Shown here one piece after another: positions 44,175 through 52,823 of a stretch of 64,000 nt of DNA. The stretch is taken from positions 62,001-126,000 of the forward strand of contig NZ_JAKXMK010000023.1 of NCBI RefSeq assembly GCF_022524485.1, read 5' to 3'. A program made the translations under genes and the position numbers. Under the pieces are notes generated by a model. That model saw nothing but the letters and a program-made list of their open reading frames with translations. It had not been told where the DNA came from and ran no database searches. Every line of letters begins with the position of its first letter. Positions within the stretch are counted from its first letter, which is position 1. This stretch comes from Pseudonocardia alaniniphila. Lineage in GTDB: Bacteria > Actinomycetota > Actinomycetes > Mycobacteriales > Pseudonocardiaceae.

Positions 44175-45818
44175 ATGAGTGCAGCCATGGAGCCGATCGC
44201 GGACGCGTCCGGCGCCGCAGCCGACGGGCCCGACATCCACACCACGGCCGGCAAGCTCGCCGACCTCTACCAGCGCATCGACGGTGCGGTGCACGCGGGC
44301 AGCGACGCCGCCGTGGAGCGCCAGCACGCGAAGGGCCGCCAGACGGCCCGGGAACGGATCGACCAGCTGCTCGACCCGGGCTCCTTCGTCGAGCTCGACG
44401 CCCTGACGCGCCACCGCTCCACCAACTTCGGGATGCAGGAGAAGCGCCCGTTCGGCGACGGCGTGGTGACGGGCACCGGCACGATCGACGGTCGTCCCGT
44501 CGCCCTGTTCAGCCAGGACGCCACGGTCTTCGGCGGGGCGCTCGGCGAGGTGTACGGCGAGAAGATCGTCAAGGTGATGGACCTCGCCACCAAGATCGGC
44601 TGCCCCGTCATCGGGATCAACGACGGCGGCGGCGCGCGCATCCAGGAGGGCGTGGTCGCGCTCGGGCTCTACGGCGAGATCTTCGTGCGCAACGTGCGCT
44701 CCTCCGGCGTGGTGCCGCAGATCTCGCTGGTGATGGGGCCCTGCGCGGGCGGCGCGGTGTACTCGCCGGCGATCACCGACTTCACCGTGATGGTCGACGG
44801 CACCAGCCACATGTTCATCACCGGCCCGGACATCATCAAGACGGTCACCGGCGAGCAGGTCGACTTCGAGGAGCTCGGCGGCGGCCGCACCCACAACACG
44901 AAGTCCGGCGTGGCGCACTACCTCGCCGACGACGAGGCCGACGCGATCTCCTACGTGAAGGAGCTGCTCTCCTTCCTGCCGTCGAACAACCTCTCCGAGG
45001 CGCCTGCCTACCCGGCCCCGGAGCCCACGGCCGGCGCGCTCGCCGACGGGCTCACCGACACCGACATCGAGCTCGACAGCATCGTGCCGGACTCGCCGAA
45101 CACTCCGTACGACATCCGCGAGGTGATCAACCGGGTGCTCGACGAGGGCGAGTTCCTCGAGGTGCACGAGCTGTTCGCGCCCAACATCGTGGTGGGCTTC
45201 GGCCGGGTCGAGGGCAAGTCGGTGGGCGTCGTCGCCAACCAGCCCACGCAGTTCGCCGGCTGCCTCGACATCGACGCCTCCGAGAAAGCGGCCCGGTTCG
45301 TCCGCACCTGCGACGCGTTCAACATCCCGGTGCTCACGTTCGTGGACGTGCCCGGCTTCCTGCCCGGCACCGAGCAGGAGTGGAACGGGATCATCCGCCG
45401 CGGCGCGAAGCTGATCTACGCCTACGCCGAGGCGACCGTCCCCAAGGTCACGGTGATCACCCGCAAGGCCTACGGCGGCGCGTACGACGTGATGGGGTCG
45501 AAGCACCTGGGCGCCGACGTCAACGTGGCCTGGCCCACCGCACAGATCGCCGTCACCGGCGCTGCCGGCGCCGTGAGCATCCTGTACCGCAAAAAGCTGT
45601 CAGGCCTCGAGGGCGACGAGCTCGCGGCACGCCGGGCCGAGCTGCAGCAGGAGTACGAGGACACCCTCGCCAACCCCTACATCGCGGCCGACCGCGGCTA
45701 CATCGACGGCGTCATCCCCCCGTCGCACACCCGCGGCTACGTCGGGCGCGCGCTGCGCCTGCTGGCCACCAAGCGGGAGGCCGTGCCGGCCCGCAAGCAC
45801 GGGAACATCCCGCTGTGA
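44175..45818 (+). CDS. accD5: Acyl-CoA carboxylase beta subunit (propionyl-CoA type)
   Basis: A 547-residue carboxyltransferase. An N-terminal [36 protein letters not shown] leads to the crotonase-like halves, with [63 protein letters not shown] and [34 protein letters not shown]. It carboxylates propionyl-CoA (or acetyl-CoA) with AccA3. The ATG at 44175 follows GAGGGACGACG. The stop overlaps the epsilon subunit start. Confidence 0.95.
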   Translation: MSAAMEPIADASGAAADGPDIHTTAGKLADLYQRIDGAVHAGSDAAVERQHAKGRQTARERIDQLLDPGSFVELDALTRHRSTNFGMQEKRPFGDGVVTGTGTIDGRPVALFSQDATVFGGALGEVYGEKIVKVMDLATKIGCPVIGINDGGGARIQEGVVALGLYGEIFVRNVRSSGVVPQISLVMGPCAGGAVYSPAITDFTVMVDGTSHMFITGPDIIKTVTGEQVDFEELGGGRTHNTKSGVAHYLADDEADAISYVKELLSFLPSNNLSEAPAYPAPEPTAGALADGLTDTDIELDSIVPDSPNTPYDIREVINRVLDEGEFLEVHELFAPNIVVGFGRVEGKSVGVVANQPTQFAGCLDIDASEKAARFVRTCDAFNIPVLTFVDVPGFLPGTEQEWNGIIRRGAKLIYAYAEATVPKVTVITRKAYGGAYDVMGSKHLGADVNVAWPTAQIAVTGAAGAVSILYRKKLSGLEGDELAARRAELQQEYEDTLANPYIAADRGYIDGVIPPSHTRGYVGRALRLLATKREAVPARKHGNIPL

Positions 45819-46066
45819 CGCCCTCGGCGACGGAGCCCGGCGAGCCCACACCCGAGGAGCGCCGGGCCGCGTTCCGGATCGTGCGGGGCGCGCCGACCGA
45901 CGAGGAGGTGGCCGCTCTCACCGTGGTGCTGGCGGCGGCCGCCGCCCCGGCGGTGACGACGGCCCCGGCCACGGTTCGCGACCGCTGGTCGGCGCCCGAG
46001 GCCCGGCTGCGCGTGCCACTGCACCCCGGACCAGGCGCCTGGAAAACCTCTACCTGGCCACGCTGA
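45815..46066 (+). CDS. accE: Acyl-CoA carboxylase epsilon subunit
   Basis: An 83-residue protein with the family pattern [25 protein letters not shown] and a C-terminal [24 protein letters not shown]. Epsilon subunits bind and stabilise the AccD hexamer in actinobacterial propionyl-CoA carboxylases. The GTG overlaps the accD5 stop (GTGA), a tight translational coupling that supports equal production. Position matches Rv3281. Confidence 0.9.
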   Translation: MTPSATEPGEPTPEERRAAFRIVRGAPTDEEVAALTVVLAAAAAPAVTTAPATVRDRWSAPEARLRVPLHPGPGAWKTSTWPR

Positions 46067-46075
46067 GCGGCCGGC

Positions 46076-46669
46076 TCACCGGAAGCGGATCGAGGAGACC
46101 GACTCGTTCGCCGCTGCCAGCCGGTCCGCGTCCGGCGGGCCGATGACGACGAGCACGAACAGCCGCCGCGTGCCGTCCTCGACCACGGTGACCTGCACGT
46201 CGGCGCCGACCTCCGCAGAACCGGACGGCAGCACGCGGTAGCCGGCGACCCACGCCACGCGGCCGTCCACCGTGGTCTCCTCGTCGACGTAGTACTCCCG
46301 CCTGCCGGGCACCGGCAGGAAGAACTCGCCGAGGTCGCCCGCCAGCCGGCGCGTCGCGGTGGTCAGCGGCGGCTCCGCGGCGTCGGACGACGGCGGGACG
46401 ACGCCGATCATCAGCACGGTGCCCGGCTGGGTCCCGTCGAGCATGCCGCCGGACGAGATACCGAACAGGCGTTCCTCGGCCGGCAGGGCGGCCCAGCCCG
46501 CGGGCAGGGTGTAGTCCAGGCCGGCGGTGTCGTCCCGCACGGTCGGCCCGCCGGGATCGGCGTTCCCGGGAACCGTCACGACGACTGTGGTGGCCACGAC
46601 GGCCAGGGCGAGCGTGGAGGTTGTGGTCAGCAGGCCGGGTCGGCGATGGCGCAGCGGTCGCGTGGTCAC
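46076..46669 (-). CDS. Hypothetical secreted or membrane-anchored protein
   Basis: A 197-residue protein with a basic N-terminus followed by a hydrophobic segment (LLTTTSTLALAVVATTVVVTVPG), consistent with a signal peptide or anchor and an extracytoplasmic domain. No characterised family could be recognised; the domain (AGLDYTLPAGWAALPAEERLFG; VTVVEDGTRRLFVLVVIG) is reminiscent of small actinobacterial lipoprotein-like proteins, but no lipobox Cys is seen. The GTG at 46669 is the first in-frame start. It is convergent with accE, separated by about 10 bp. Confidence 0.6.
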   Translation of the reverse strand: MTTRPLRHRRPGLLTTTSTLALAVVATTVVVTVPGNADPGGPTVRDDTAGLDYTLPAGWAALPAEERLFGISSGGMLDGTQPGTVLMIGVVPPSSDAAEPPLTTATRRLAGDLGEFFLPVPGRREYYVDEETTVDGRVAWVAGYRVLPSGSAEVGADVQVTVVEDGTRRLFVLVVIGPPDADRLAAANESVSSIRFR

Positions 46670-46833
46670 CCGTAGAGCGTCGGGGGTTCTGCGCGAACAG
46701 ACATCAGGACTTCTACCGATCTTCCGTGCGGCCGCAGCCTTAATTCCTGCTCAAGAACCTGGCCCGGGCTCCGTGATCACGCACACACTCGCCCGGACGG
46801 CCGATGTTCGGCCGGCGACAAGGGGGTGGCGTG

Positions 46834-47094
46834 ATGAACGACTCGATGGTCGTCGTCGTGGTGATCGGGATCATGGCTCTGGTCGCGCTCGGCATCGTGC
46901 TGGGGTCCCACGCAGGAGGCCCGCCCGGCCCGAAGGCCGCCCCACGCCGGCCGGGGGTCGCAGCTCGGAGCGGGCGCCGGACGTCGAGCGGTGACATCTC
47001 CGGCGTCGTCGTGGCCGGCGCCGACGGCGGCACCGGCTGCGGCTGGGGTGGCGGCGACTCGGGCGGCGGTGACGGGGGCGGCGGGAGCTGCTGA
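46834..47094 (+). CDS. Small single-pass membrane protein with Gly/Cys-rich tail
   Basis: An 86-residue protein. The N-terminus has one helix (VVVVVIGIMALVALGIVLG), followed by a basic Pro/Arg-rich linker and the C-terminal tail GCGWGGGDSGGGDGGGGSC, ending on a Cys. The tail (Cys69 and Cys86) closely resembles the tail of the TIGR04222-type protein encoded at 50.5 kb. AAGGGGGTGG precedes ATG 46834 (GTG 46831 also in frame). I recognise no characterised family. A role as a second substrate for the DUF692 enzyme is an inference. Confidence 0.65.
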   Translation: MNDSMVVVVVIGIMALVALGIVLGSHAGGPPGPKAAPRRPGVAARSGRRTSSGDISGVVVAGADGGTGCGWGGGDSGGGDGGGGSC

Positions 47095-47278
47095 CCCCGA
47101 TCGCGGGTTCGCCCGCATCCTTCCCCGACGGCCGGAACCGGGCCGGGTGACCGATCCACGACTCGCTCACGTTCCTTGTCCTCCTCTCGATCAGCGGTCG
47201 CAAACTGGGGTGACCGGTCGCAGGCGGCGGGCACGCCCGTCCGGACAGGGGGTCCGCGGCCGAGGAGGGGGAATCGAC

Positions 47279-47536
47279 GTGGATCCGATCGTCGGAATCG
47301 GCCTGACCGTGCTGGTACTCATGGTGCTGCTCCGGGTGGCGACGATGCGCGGCCGCTACAGCGCTCGTGGCCGCTCCGCACGCCGGCGAAGCCCCTACTA
47401 CAACCCGGATTTCCACGCCGGTTCCGACCGCAGCGGGGTCCTCCCCGGCTACGACGGCGGCTGGCACGGAGGGCACCACAGCAGCTGGGGTGGCGGCCAC
47501 CACGGGGGTTCGGGCGGCGGGCACGGGAGCGTCTGA
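47279..47536 (+). CDS. Small single-pass membrane protein with Gly/His-rich tail
   Basis: An 85-residue protein beginning with a hydrophobic segment (PIVGIGLTVLVLMVLLRVATM), then a basic stretch, a Tyr/Pro-containing region (SPYYNPDFHAGSD) and a Gly/His tail (GGWHGGHHSSWGGGHHGGSGGG). GGAGGGGG lies about 8 bp before the GTG at 47279. The His-rich tail might bind metal. No characterised family is recognised. It directly follows the Gly/Cys-tailed gene, after a 184-bp gap, on the same strand. Confidence 0.6.
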   Translation: MDPIVGIGLTVLVLMVLLRVATMRGRYSARGRSARRRSPYYNPDFHAGSDRSGVLPGYDGGWHGGHHSSWGGGHHGGSGGGHGSV

Positions 47537-47617
47537 CGCAAGGCACCGGGCCGGGGGATGCGGGCATGCCCTACCGCCACGAGATCGTCGCGGAGTGAAC
47601 GCATAGGGTCGGACGTC

Positions 47618-48250
47618 GTGCGTGTCGTACTGGCTTCCGCCTCCCCCGCCCGGTTGTCGGTCCTGCGGGCCGCAGGGCTGAACCCGATCGTCGAGGTGGC
47701 AGACGTCGACGAGGAGGCGCTGCTCACCACCGTGCCGCACGCGTCACCGGGCGAGAAGGTCACCACGCTGGCGGGCGCGAAGGCCACCACCGTCGCCCGC
47801 CGGATCGCCGCCGCACACCCGGACGCCGTCGTCATCGGCTGCGACTCGATGCTGCACGTCAACTCCGAACTGGTCGGCAAGCCCGCCGACGTCGAGACGG
47901 CCAGGCGGCGCTGGCGGGCCATGGCGGGCCGCTCCGGGGAGCTGGTCACCGGCCACACCGTGCTGCGCATGGCCGACGGGGAGATCGACCGCGTCGCCGA
48001 AGGGCACGCGGTCACGGTCGTCCGGTTCGCCGAGCCGACCGACGCCGAGCTCGACGCCTACCTGGCCACTCGCGAACCACTCGCGGTGGCCGGGGCCTTC
48101 ACGCTCGACGGGCTGGGCGGCTGGTTCGTCGAGGGCATCGACGGCGACCCGTCGAACGTCATAGGAATCAGCCTCCCCCTGACCCGCCGCCTGCTGAGGG
48201 CGGTAGGGGTAGGGGTGACGGACCTGTGGACAAGCGTTTCGGAGCCGTAG
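47618..48250 (+). CDS. maf: Maf/ASMTL-family nucleotide pyrophosphatase
   Basis: A 210-residue Maf protein. It has RVVLASASPARLSVLRAAGLNP at the N-terminus, VIGCDSMLHVNSELVGKP, ELVTGHTVLR and a C-terminal FTLDGLGGWFVEGIDGDPSNVIGISLPLTR. These enzymes hydrolyse non-canonical or ordinary NTPs and link to cell-division arrest. The GTG at 47618 has no ribosome site but TAGGGT about 10 bp upstream, suggesting a leaderless start. Synteny is Rv3282. Confidence 0.93.
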   Translation: MRVVLASASPARLSVLRAAGLNPIVEVADVDEEALLTTVPHASPGEKVTTLAGAKATTVARRIAAAHPDAVVIGCDSMLHVNSELVGKPADVETARRRWRAMAGRSGELVTGHTVLRMADGEIDRVAEGHAVTVVRFAEPTDAELDAYLATREPLAVAGAFTLDGLGGWFVEGIDGDPSNVIGISLPLTRRLLRAVGVGVTDLWTSVSEP

Positions 48251-48321
48251 TGCCGGTACGGGCCTGACGCCGACAACACAAGGGCTCCACAACTGCCGGG
48301 GCTCAGGAATAACGTTGCCGC

Positions 48322-49041
48322 GTGGGTTATTACGAGGACACCATCGCCGCTTTTCGGCGAGGTGAGACGGATCTCGTGGAGCAGCTGAGTCGGCGCGAGC
48401 TCGCGCGTGCTCGCGCGTCCTCCGACGTGGCCACCGAGGTGCAGGCGATCTGCATGCTGGCCAGGGTGGCCGTGCGCGACGGCGACGTGCCCGAGGCCGA
48501 GCGGCTGGGGCGGGTGGCCCGGGCGCTCGCGCGGGTCACGGGCGAAAAGCGACTCGAGCTCGGCCCGACCCACATTCTGGCGGGCTGCGCGCGTATTTCG
48601 GGGAATCTCGCATTCGCCCGCACGCTCTACCAGGAGAGCATCTCGCTCAACGAGACTTTCGGCGAATGGCGCATGGTGGTGGTGGAACTCCACAACCTGG
48701 CATACATCGAGCTCCACGCGGGCGACGTCGATCGCGCCCGGGAGCTGTTCACCACGGCTCTGCGGCGGACGGTGGAACAGGACATCGACGACATGCTCCC
48801 GTACGTCGCACTCGACACAGCCGTGATGGCCGCCACCGACGGCGACCATCTGCGGGCCACCCTGCTTCTCGCCGCGCTCGACAACGCGCTTCGCGCAGCC
48901 GGACAGATCCTGGATCCGGACGACGCGATCGAGCAGACAGCCCTCCGGGAACTGCTGGTCACCACGCTCGGGCGGCCGTCGTTCGAGTCCGTGTACGCGA
49001 CGGGCAGGGGCCTCGGGCTCCGCGACGCACTCGACGTGTGA
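48322..49041 (+). CDS. Tetratricopeptide-like helical protein
   Basis: A 239-residue, mostly helical protein beginning GYYEDTIAAFRRGETDLVEQLSRREL, with TPR-like pairs such as GNLAFARTLYQESISLNETFG, VVELHNLAYIELHAGDVDRARELFTTAL. The C-terminal part is alpha-helical without a recognised domain. It probably binds a partner protein. The GTG at 48322 has no clear ribosome site. It lies between maf and sseA, where mycobacteria have no equivalent. Confidence 0.7.
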   Translation: MGYYEDTIAAFRRGETDLVEQLSRRELARARASSDVATEVQAICMLARVAVRDGDVPEAERLGRVARALARVTGEKRLELGPTHILAGCARISGNLAFARTLYQESISLNETFGEWRMVVVELHNLAYIELHAGDVDRARELFTTALRRTVEQDIDDMLPYVALDTAVMAATDGDHLRATLLLAALDNALRAAGQILDPDDAIEQTALRELLVTTLGRPSFESVYATGRGLGLRDALDV

Positions 49042-49083
49042 ACACCGTTACAACACCGGCCAGAGCGGGACTAGCCTGGGTGT

Positions 49084-49974
49084 ATGGCGCTGCCCAACGA
49101 CACCGACCCCAAGCTCGCCGAGTACGCCCACCCCGAGCGGCTGGTCACCACCGAGTGGCTCGCGCAGAACCTCGGGAGTGAGGGCCTCGTCGTCGTCGAG
49201 TCCGACGAGGACGTCCTCCTCTACGACACCGGGCACATCCCCGGCGCGGTCAAGGTCGACTGGCACACGGAGCTCAACGACCCCGTCACCCGCGACTACG
49301 TGAACGGCGCGCGGTTCGCCGAGCTCTGCGGCGAACGTGGCATCACGCGCGACACCACCGTCGTGTTCTACGGCGACCGGAACAACTGGTGGGCCACCTA
49401 CGCGCTCTGGGTGTTCTCGCTGTTCGGCCACCCCGACGTGCGCATCCTCGACGGCGGGCGGGCCAAGTGGGTCGCCGAGGGCCGCGAGATGACCACCGAG
49501 GCCGCGAAGCCGGCCCAGGTCGACTACCCGGTGATCGAGCGCGACGACGCCACGATCCGCGCGTTCAAGGACGACGTCCTCGCCCACCTGGGAGGGCCGC
49601 TCGTCGACGTCCGTTCGCCGGGCGAGTACTCCGGTGAGCTGCTGCACATGCCCGACTACCCGCAGGAAGGCGCTGTGCGCGGCGGCCACATCCCGGGAGC
49701 GGCGAGCGTGCCGTGGGCCCGCGCCGCCGCCGAGGATGCCACCTTCAAGTCCCGGAGCGACCTGGAGGCCATCTACCTGCAGGAGCAGGGGCTCTCCGCC
49801 GACGACGACGTCATCGCCTACTGCCGCATCGGCGAGCGCTCCAGCCACACGTGGTTCGTCCTCACGCACCTGCTGGGCTTCGGTCACGTCCGCAACTACG
49901 ACGGCAGCTGGACGGAGTGGGGCAACACCGTGCGCGTGCCGATCGTCCAGGGATCGGAGCGCGGCTCGGTATGA
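49084..49974 (+). CDS. sseA: Thiosulfate sulfurtransferase (rhodanese)
   Basis: A 296-residue two-domain rhodanese. The inactive N-terminal domain has [26 protein letters not shown] and [27 protein letters not shown]. The active C-terminal domain ends with the loop [14 protein letters not shown], whose Cys carries the persulfide. It transfers sulfane sulfur to thiophilic acceptors. The ATG at 49084 has TAGCCT about 10 bp upstream, again suggesting a leaderless message. Its stop overlaps the SufE start; order matches Rv3283-Rv3284. Confidence 0.95.
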   Translation: MALPNDTDPKLAEYAHPERLVTTEWLAQNLGSEGLVVVESDEDVLLYDTGHIPGAVKVDWHTELNDPVTRDYVNGARFAELCGERGITRDTTVVFYGDRNNWWATYALWVFSLFGHPDVRILDGGRAKWVAEGREMTTEAAKPAQVDYPVIERDDATIRAFKDDVLAHLGGPLVDVRSPGEYSGELLHMPDYPQEGAVRGGHIPGAASVPWARAAAEDATFKSRSDLEAIYLQEQGLSADDDVIAYCRIGERSSHTWFVLTHLLGFGHVRNYDGSWTEWGNTVRVPIVQGSERGSV

Positions 49975-50414
49975 CGACTCTCCCCCCGCAGCTCGCCGAG
50001 CTGGTCGAGGACTTCTCCGAAGTCGGCCCGAAGGACCGGCTGCAGCTGCTCCTGGAACTGTCCCAGGAGCTGCCGGAGCTTCCTCAGCGCTACGCCGACG
50101 CGGCCGACACGATGGAGCAGGTGCACGAGTGCCAGTCGCCGCTGTTCCTGGCGGTGGAGGTCGAGCCCGGCGGCGACCGCACGGTGCACCTGTTCTTCTC
50201 GGCCCCGCCCGAGGCACCCACCACCCGCGGGTTCGCCTCGATCATGCACACCGGGCTGGACGGCGAACCGGCTGCCGAGGTGCTGGCGGTGCCCGACGAC
50301 TTCTACACGCAGCTCGGGCTCGCCCAGGCTGTGAGCCCGCTGCGGCTGCGCGGGATGGCGGCGATGCTCAGCAGGATCAAGAACCAGGTGCGGATGGCCA
50401 CCGCCGCAGCCTGA
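49971..50414 (+). CDS. SufE-like sulfur acceptor protein
   Basis: A 147-residue SufE-family protein with [31 protein letters not shown] at the N-terminus and the conserved acceptor Cys in [14 protein letters not shown] (about residue 53). SufE proteins accept persulfide sulfur and pass it on. The ATG at 49971 overlaps the sseA stop (ATGA), so donor and acceptor are coupled. The MNIO cassette begins 97 bp later. Confidence 0.9.
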   Translation: MTTLPPQLAELVEDFSEVGPKDRLQLLLELSQELPELPQRYADAADTMEQVHECQSPLFLAVEVEPGGDRTVHLFFSAPPEAPTTRGFASIMHTGLDGEPAAEVLAVPDDFYTQLGLAQAVSPLRLRGMAAMLSRIKNQVRMATAAA

Positions 50415-50511
50415 CTAGGCAACCTCAAGTCCTGGTCAAGAAGGTTTCCTGCGCCACGTGAGGGTGACAACACTGTGAGGCGTCTCATAAGGACGGCTCA
50501 GGAGGTGTGCG

Positions 50512-51432
50512 ATGACCCTCGAAGCGACAGCGGAGACCTGGGGCATCAGCGGTCCGACGTTCCTGCTGGCCTATCTCGTGCTCGCCGTGGCGGTGTGGAT
50601 CGCCGGCACCCAGACGCGCCGGATGCTGGCCGACCCACGGACCACCGGTCCGACCCCCGATGTCACGACACACCCACACGACACCGCGTACCTCAACGGT
50701 GGCACCGAGCTCGCGGTGTTCTCGGCGCTCAGCTCGATGCACCTGCGCGGCACGATCACGTCCTCGCGTGGCGCCGTCCAGTCCACCGGCCGGCTCGATC
50801 CCGGGTCCGACGGGCTGGAGCGCGCCATCCACTTCACCGCTCGGGGCAAGGTGCGCCGCAGCCGTTTGCCGTTCCACCGCCCCGTGATGACCGCCCTGTC
50901 CGAGATCGAGATGCGGCTGGTCGGCGCCGGTCTGCTGCTGTCGGAGGAGCAGCGGCTCCGCATCCGGCGCGTCGGCGTGTGGATGCTGGCCGTCGCCGTC
51001 CTCGGTCTGGTGCGGGTGCTCGCCGGGGTGGCCGAGGCCAAGCCCGTGGGGTTCCTCGTGGCGGCGCTCATCGCCGTCGCGCTCGTGGCGGTCGTGCAGT
51101 TGGCACGGGCCCCGCGGCGCACTCGCCGCGGCGACCGGATGCTCGAGACGTTGCGCATCGAACACCACCTGCTCTCACCCGAGGTGAAGCCCGACTGGTC
51201 GGTCCACGGACCTGTCGGCGCCGCGCTGGGCGTCGGGATCTTCGGGATGGGCGCGCTGTGGGCGTCCGATCCCGCATTCGCCGACGAGCTCGCCGCCCAG
51301 CGAGTCGCTGCGGGCAGCTCGGGCGGCTCGGGTGGTGACGGAGGCGCCGGGGTCAGCAGCTGCGGTGGCGGCGGTGGCGACAGCGGAGGTGGCGGCGGGG
51401 GCTGCGGCGGAGGCGGAGGCTGCGGTGGCTGA
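50512..51432 (+). CDS. TIGR04222-type membrane protein with Gly/Cys-rich C-terminal tail
   Basis: A 306-residue membrane protein. An N-terminal helix (FLLAYLVLAVAVWIAG), a cytoplasmic or periplasmic region with YLNGGTELAVFSALSSMHLRG, and further hydrophobic segments (VWMLAVAVLGLVRVLAGV, VGFLVAALIAVALVAVVQLA, GAALGVGIFGMGALW) precede a tail of Gly, Ser and Asp with Cys284, Cys298 and Cys304 (SSCGGGGGDSGGGGGGC, GGGGGCGG). The domain matches what I remember of TIGR04222 proteins. GGAGGTGTGCG precedes the ATG. The stop overlaps the DUF692 gene start, so it is the likely substrate or partner of that enzyme. Confidence 0.85.
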   Translation: MTLEATAETWGISGPTFLLAYLVLAVAVWIAGTQTRRMLADPRTTGPTPDVTTHPHDTAYLNGGTELAVFSALSSMHLRGTITSSRGAVQSTGRLDPGSDGLERAIHFTARGKVRRSRLPFHRPVMTALSEIEMRLVGAGLLLSEEQRLRIRRVGVWMLAVAVLGLVRVLAGVAEAKPVGFLVAALIAVALVAVVQLARAPRRTRRGDRMLETLRIEHHLLSPEVKPDWSVHGPVGAALGVGIFGMGALWASDPAFADELAAQRVAAGSSGGSGGDGGAGVSSCGGGGGDSGGGGGGCGGGGGCGG

Positions 51433-52270
51433 GACAGCCGCGCCGCTGCCCGCGGGGGTCGGCATCGGCTGGCGACCGGAGATCGCCGGCTGGGTGACAG
51501 GCCGCATCGCACCGGCGTTCTGCGAGGTCATCGCCGAGTCCATCGCTCCCGCAGCTACGCCCCGGGGGGTGGTGGAGCTGCGGGAGCGAGGGATCCCGGT
51601 CGTGCCGCACGGCGTCCGGCTCTCGCTCGGGAGCACCGAGCCCGTCGAGGACCGCCGGGTGGCGCATCTCGCAGCGTGCGCCGCTGCACTGCAGGCCCCG
51701 CTGGTGAGCGAGCACATCGCCTTCGTACGGGCGGGAGGCCGTGAGGTCGGCCACTTGCTTCCGGTGCCGCGCACCCGCGAGGCGCTCGACGTGCTCGCCG
51801 GAAACATCCGGCGCACGCAGGCCGAGCTCGACGTCCCGCTCGCGCTCGAGCCCATCGCGGCGCTGTTCGACTGGCCCGACGACGAGTACACCGAGCCCGA
51901 CTTCCTCACCGACCTGCTGGAGCGCACCGGCGCGTTGCTCCTGCTCGACGTGGCCAACGTCTACGCCAACGCCGTCAACCGCGGGCAGGACCCGGAAGCC
52001 GTGCTCGACCGGTTCCCGCTGGACCGCGTCGCCTACGTCCACGTGGGTGGTGGCGCGGAGCATCCCGACGACCCCGGCCTCTACCACGACACCCACACCC
52101 ACCCGGTGCCCTCAGCCGTGTTGGGCCTGGTCGAACTGCTCGTCGAACGGACGGCCGCGGCCCCGCCGATCATGCTCGAACGCGACGGCCGCTACCCGGC
52201 CGCCGCCGAGCTGGAAGCCGAGCTCGACGCGATCGCGGTGGCGGCAGGCCACCTGGCGGTGGTGCGGTGA
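51425..52270 (+). CDS. DUF692 multinuclear non-heme iron-dependent oxidase (MNIO) family protein
   Basis: A 281-residue TIM-barrel protein of the MbnB/BufB/TglH superfamily. Likely metal-ligand segments are in order: VGIGWRPE (residues 12-19), PHGVRLSLGS, LVSEHIAFV, LALEPIAALF, LLLDVANVYANA, YVHVGGGAEHPDD, YHDTHTHPVP and MLERDGR. His, Glu and Asp candidates for three irons are therefore kept; the usual GxGLRxxH is GIGWRPE here. MNIOs oxidise cysteine residues in ribosomal peptides. The GTG at 51425 overlaps the membrane-protein stop, and its own stop overlaps the partner's start. Confidence 0.9.
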   Translation: MAETAAPLPAGVGIGWRPEIAGWVTGRIAPAFCEVIAESIAPAATPRGVVELRERGIPVVPHGVRLSLGSTEPVEDRRVAHLAACAAALQAPLVSEHIAFVRAGGREVGHLLPVPRTREALDVLAGNIRRTQAELDVPLALEPIAALFDWPDDEYTEPDFLTDLLERTGALLLLDVANVYANAVNRGQDPEAVLDRFPLDRVAYVHVGGGAEHPDDPGLYHDTHTHPVPSAVLGLVELLVERTAAAPPIMLERDGRYPAAAELEAELDAIAVAAGHLAVVR

Positions 52271-52704
52271 CGCCCGCGTCCAATGGCGCGGCCGAGCGGT
52301 CCGGCCTCGCCGCGCGACAGGCCGAGCTGGTGGCAGCGCTCGTCGCCGGCGGAGCCGTCCCACCCGGCTTCGACGCCACCCGCCTCGACGCCACCCGGCG
52401 AGCCCTGGTGCGCAAACGCGCAGGTGAGGCCGCGAAGGCATGGCCACTGCTGGCCGCATCCTGCGGTGCGGACTGGCCGCGCGCCTTCGCCGCCCATCGC
52501 GCCGGCCACGAGCCGGTCGGAGCGCTGCGTGACGGCTGGGACGTCGCACGGGCTCTGCAGCGGCGCGGTGAGCTGAGTGCCGGGGCCGCCGCCGAGCTGG
52601 CCGAACGTGAGTTCGCCTTCCGTTACGACGGACAGGGCGACCCCCGGCCTCGCCGCGGCGTCCGCTTCCGCCGGTCCGTCGCGAAGCTGCGCGCCCGGCG
52701 TTGA
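52267..52704 (+). CDS. MNIO partner protein (SCO6045 C-terminal-like)
   Basis: A 145-residue helical, Ala/Arg-rich protein with LVAALVAGGAVPPGFDATRLDATRRALVRKRAGEAAKAWPLLA and a C-terminal basic tail (RRGVRFRRSVAKLRARR). MNIO enzymes typically pair with a separate partner that recognises the substrate; from memory this region resembles the C-terminal domain of SCO6045-like DUF692 proteins, to which it can be fused. The GTG overlaps the MNIO stop (GTGA). A substrate-binding function is inferred. Confidence 0.75.
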   Translation: MTPASNGAAERSGLAARQAELVAALVAGGAVPPGFDATRLDATRRALVRKRAGEAAKAWPLLAASCGADWPRAFAAHRAGHEPVGALRDGWDVARALQRRGELSAGAAAELAEREFAFRYDGQGDPRPRRGVRFRRSVAKLRARR

Positions 52705-52823
52705 GGGCGATCTCTCGCTATTGCCGGGAGCGGCCGCATGGATCAGCGGCTCGCCACCTCTAAACTCCTCAGTAACAACTGGGCCGGGGCACCCGGTACA
52801 GCACCACCACGAGGAGGCAGACC

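Noticed and set aside
47558-47617. Longer N-terminus for Maf starting at an upstream ATG
   Set aside because: The Maf family begins with V-x-LASASPARL; the extra 20 residues are unconserved.
49084-52704. Functional link between SseA/SufE sulfur transfer and the MNIO cassette
   Set aside because: The pairing is tempting since MNIO chemistry acts on Cys, but sseA-SufE-accA3 order is conserved in mycobacteria without this cassette and a 97-bp gap with its own ribosome site separates them. Kept only as a coincidence.
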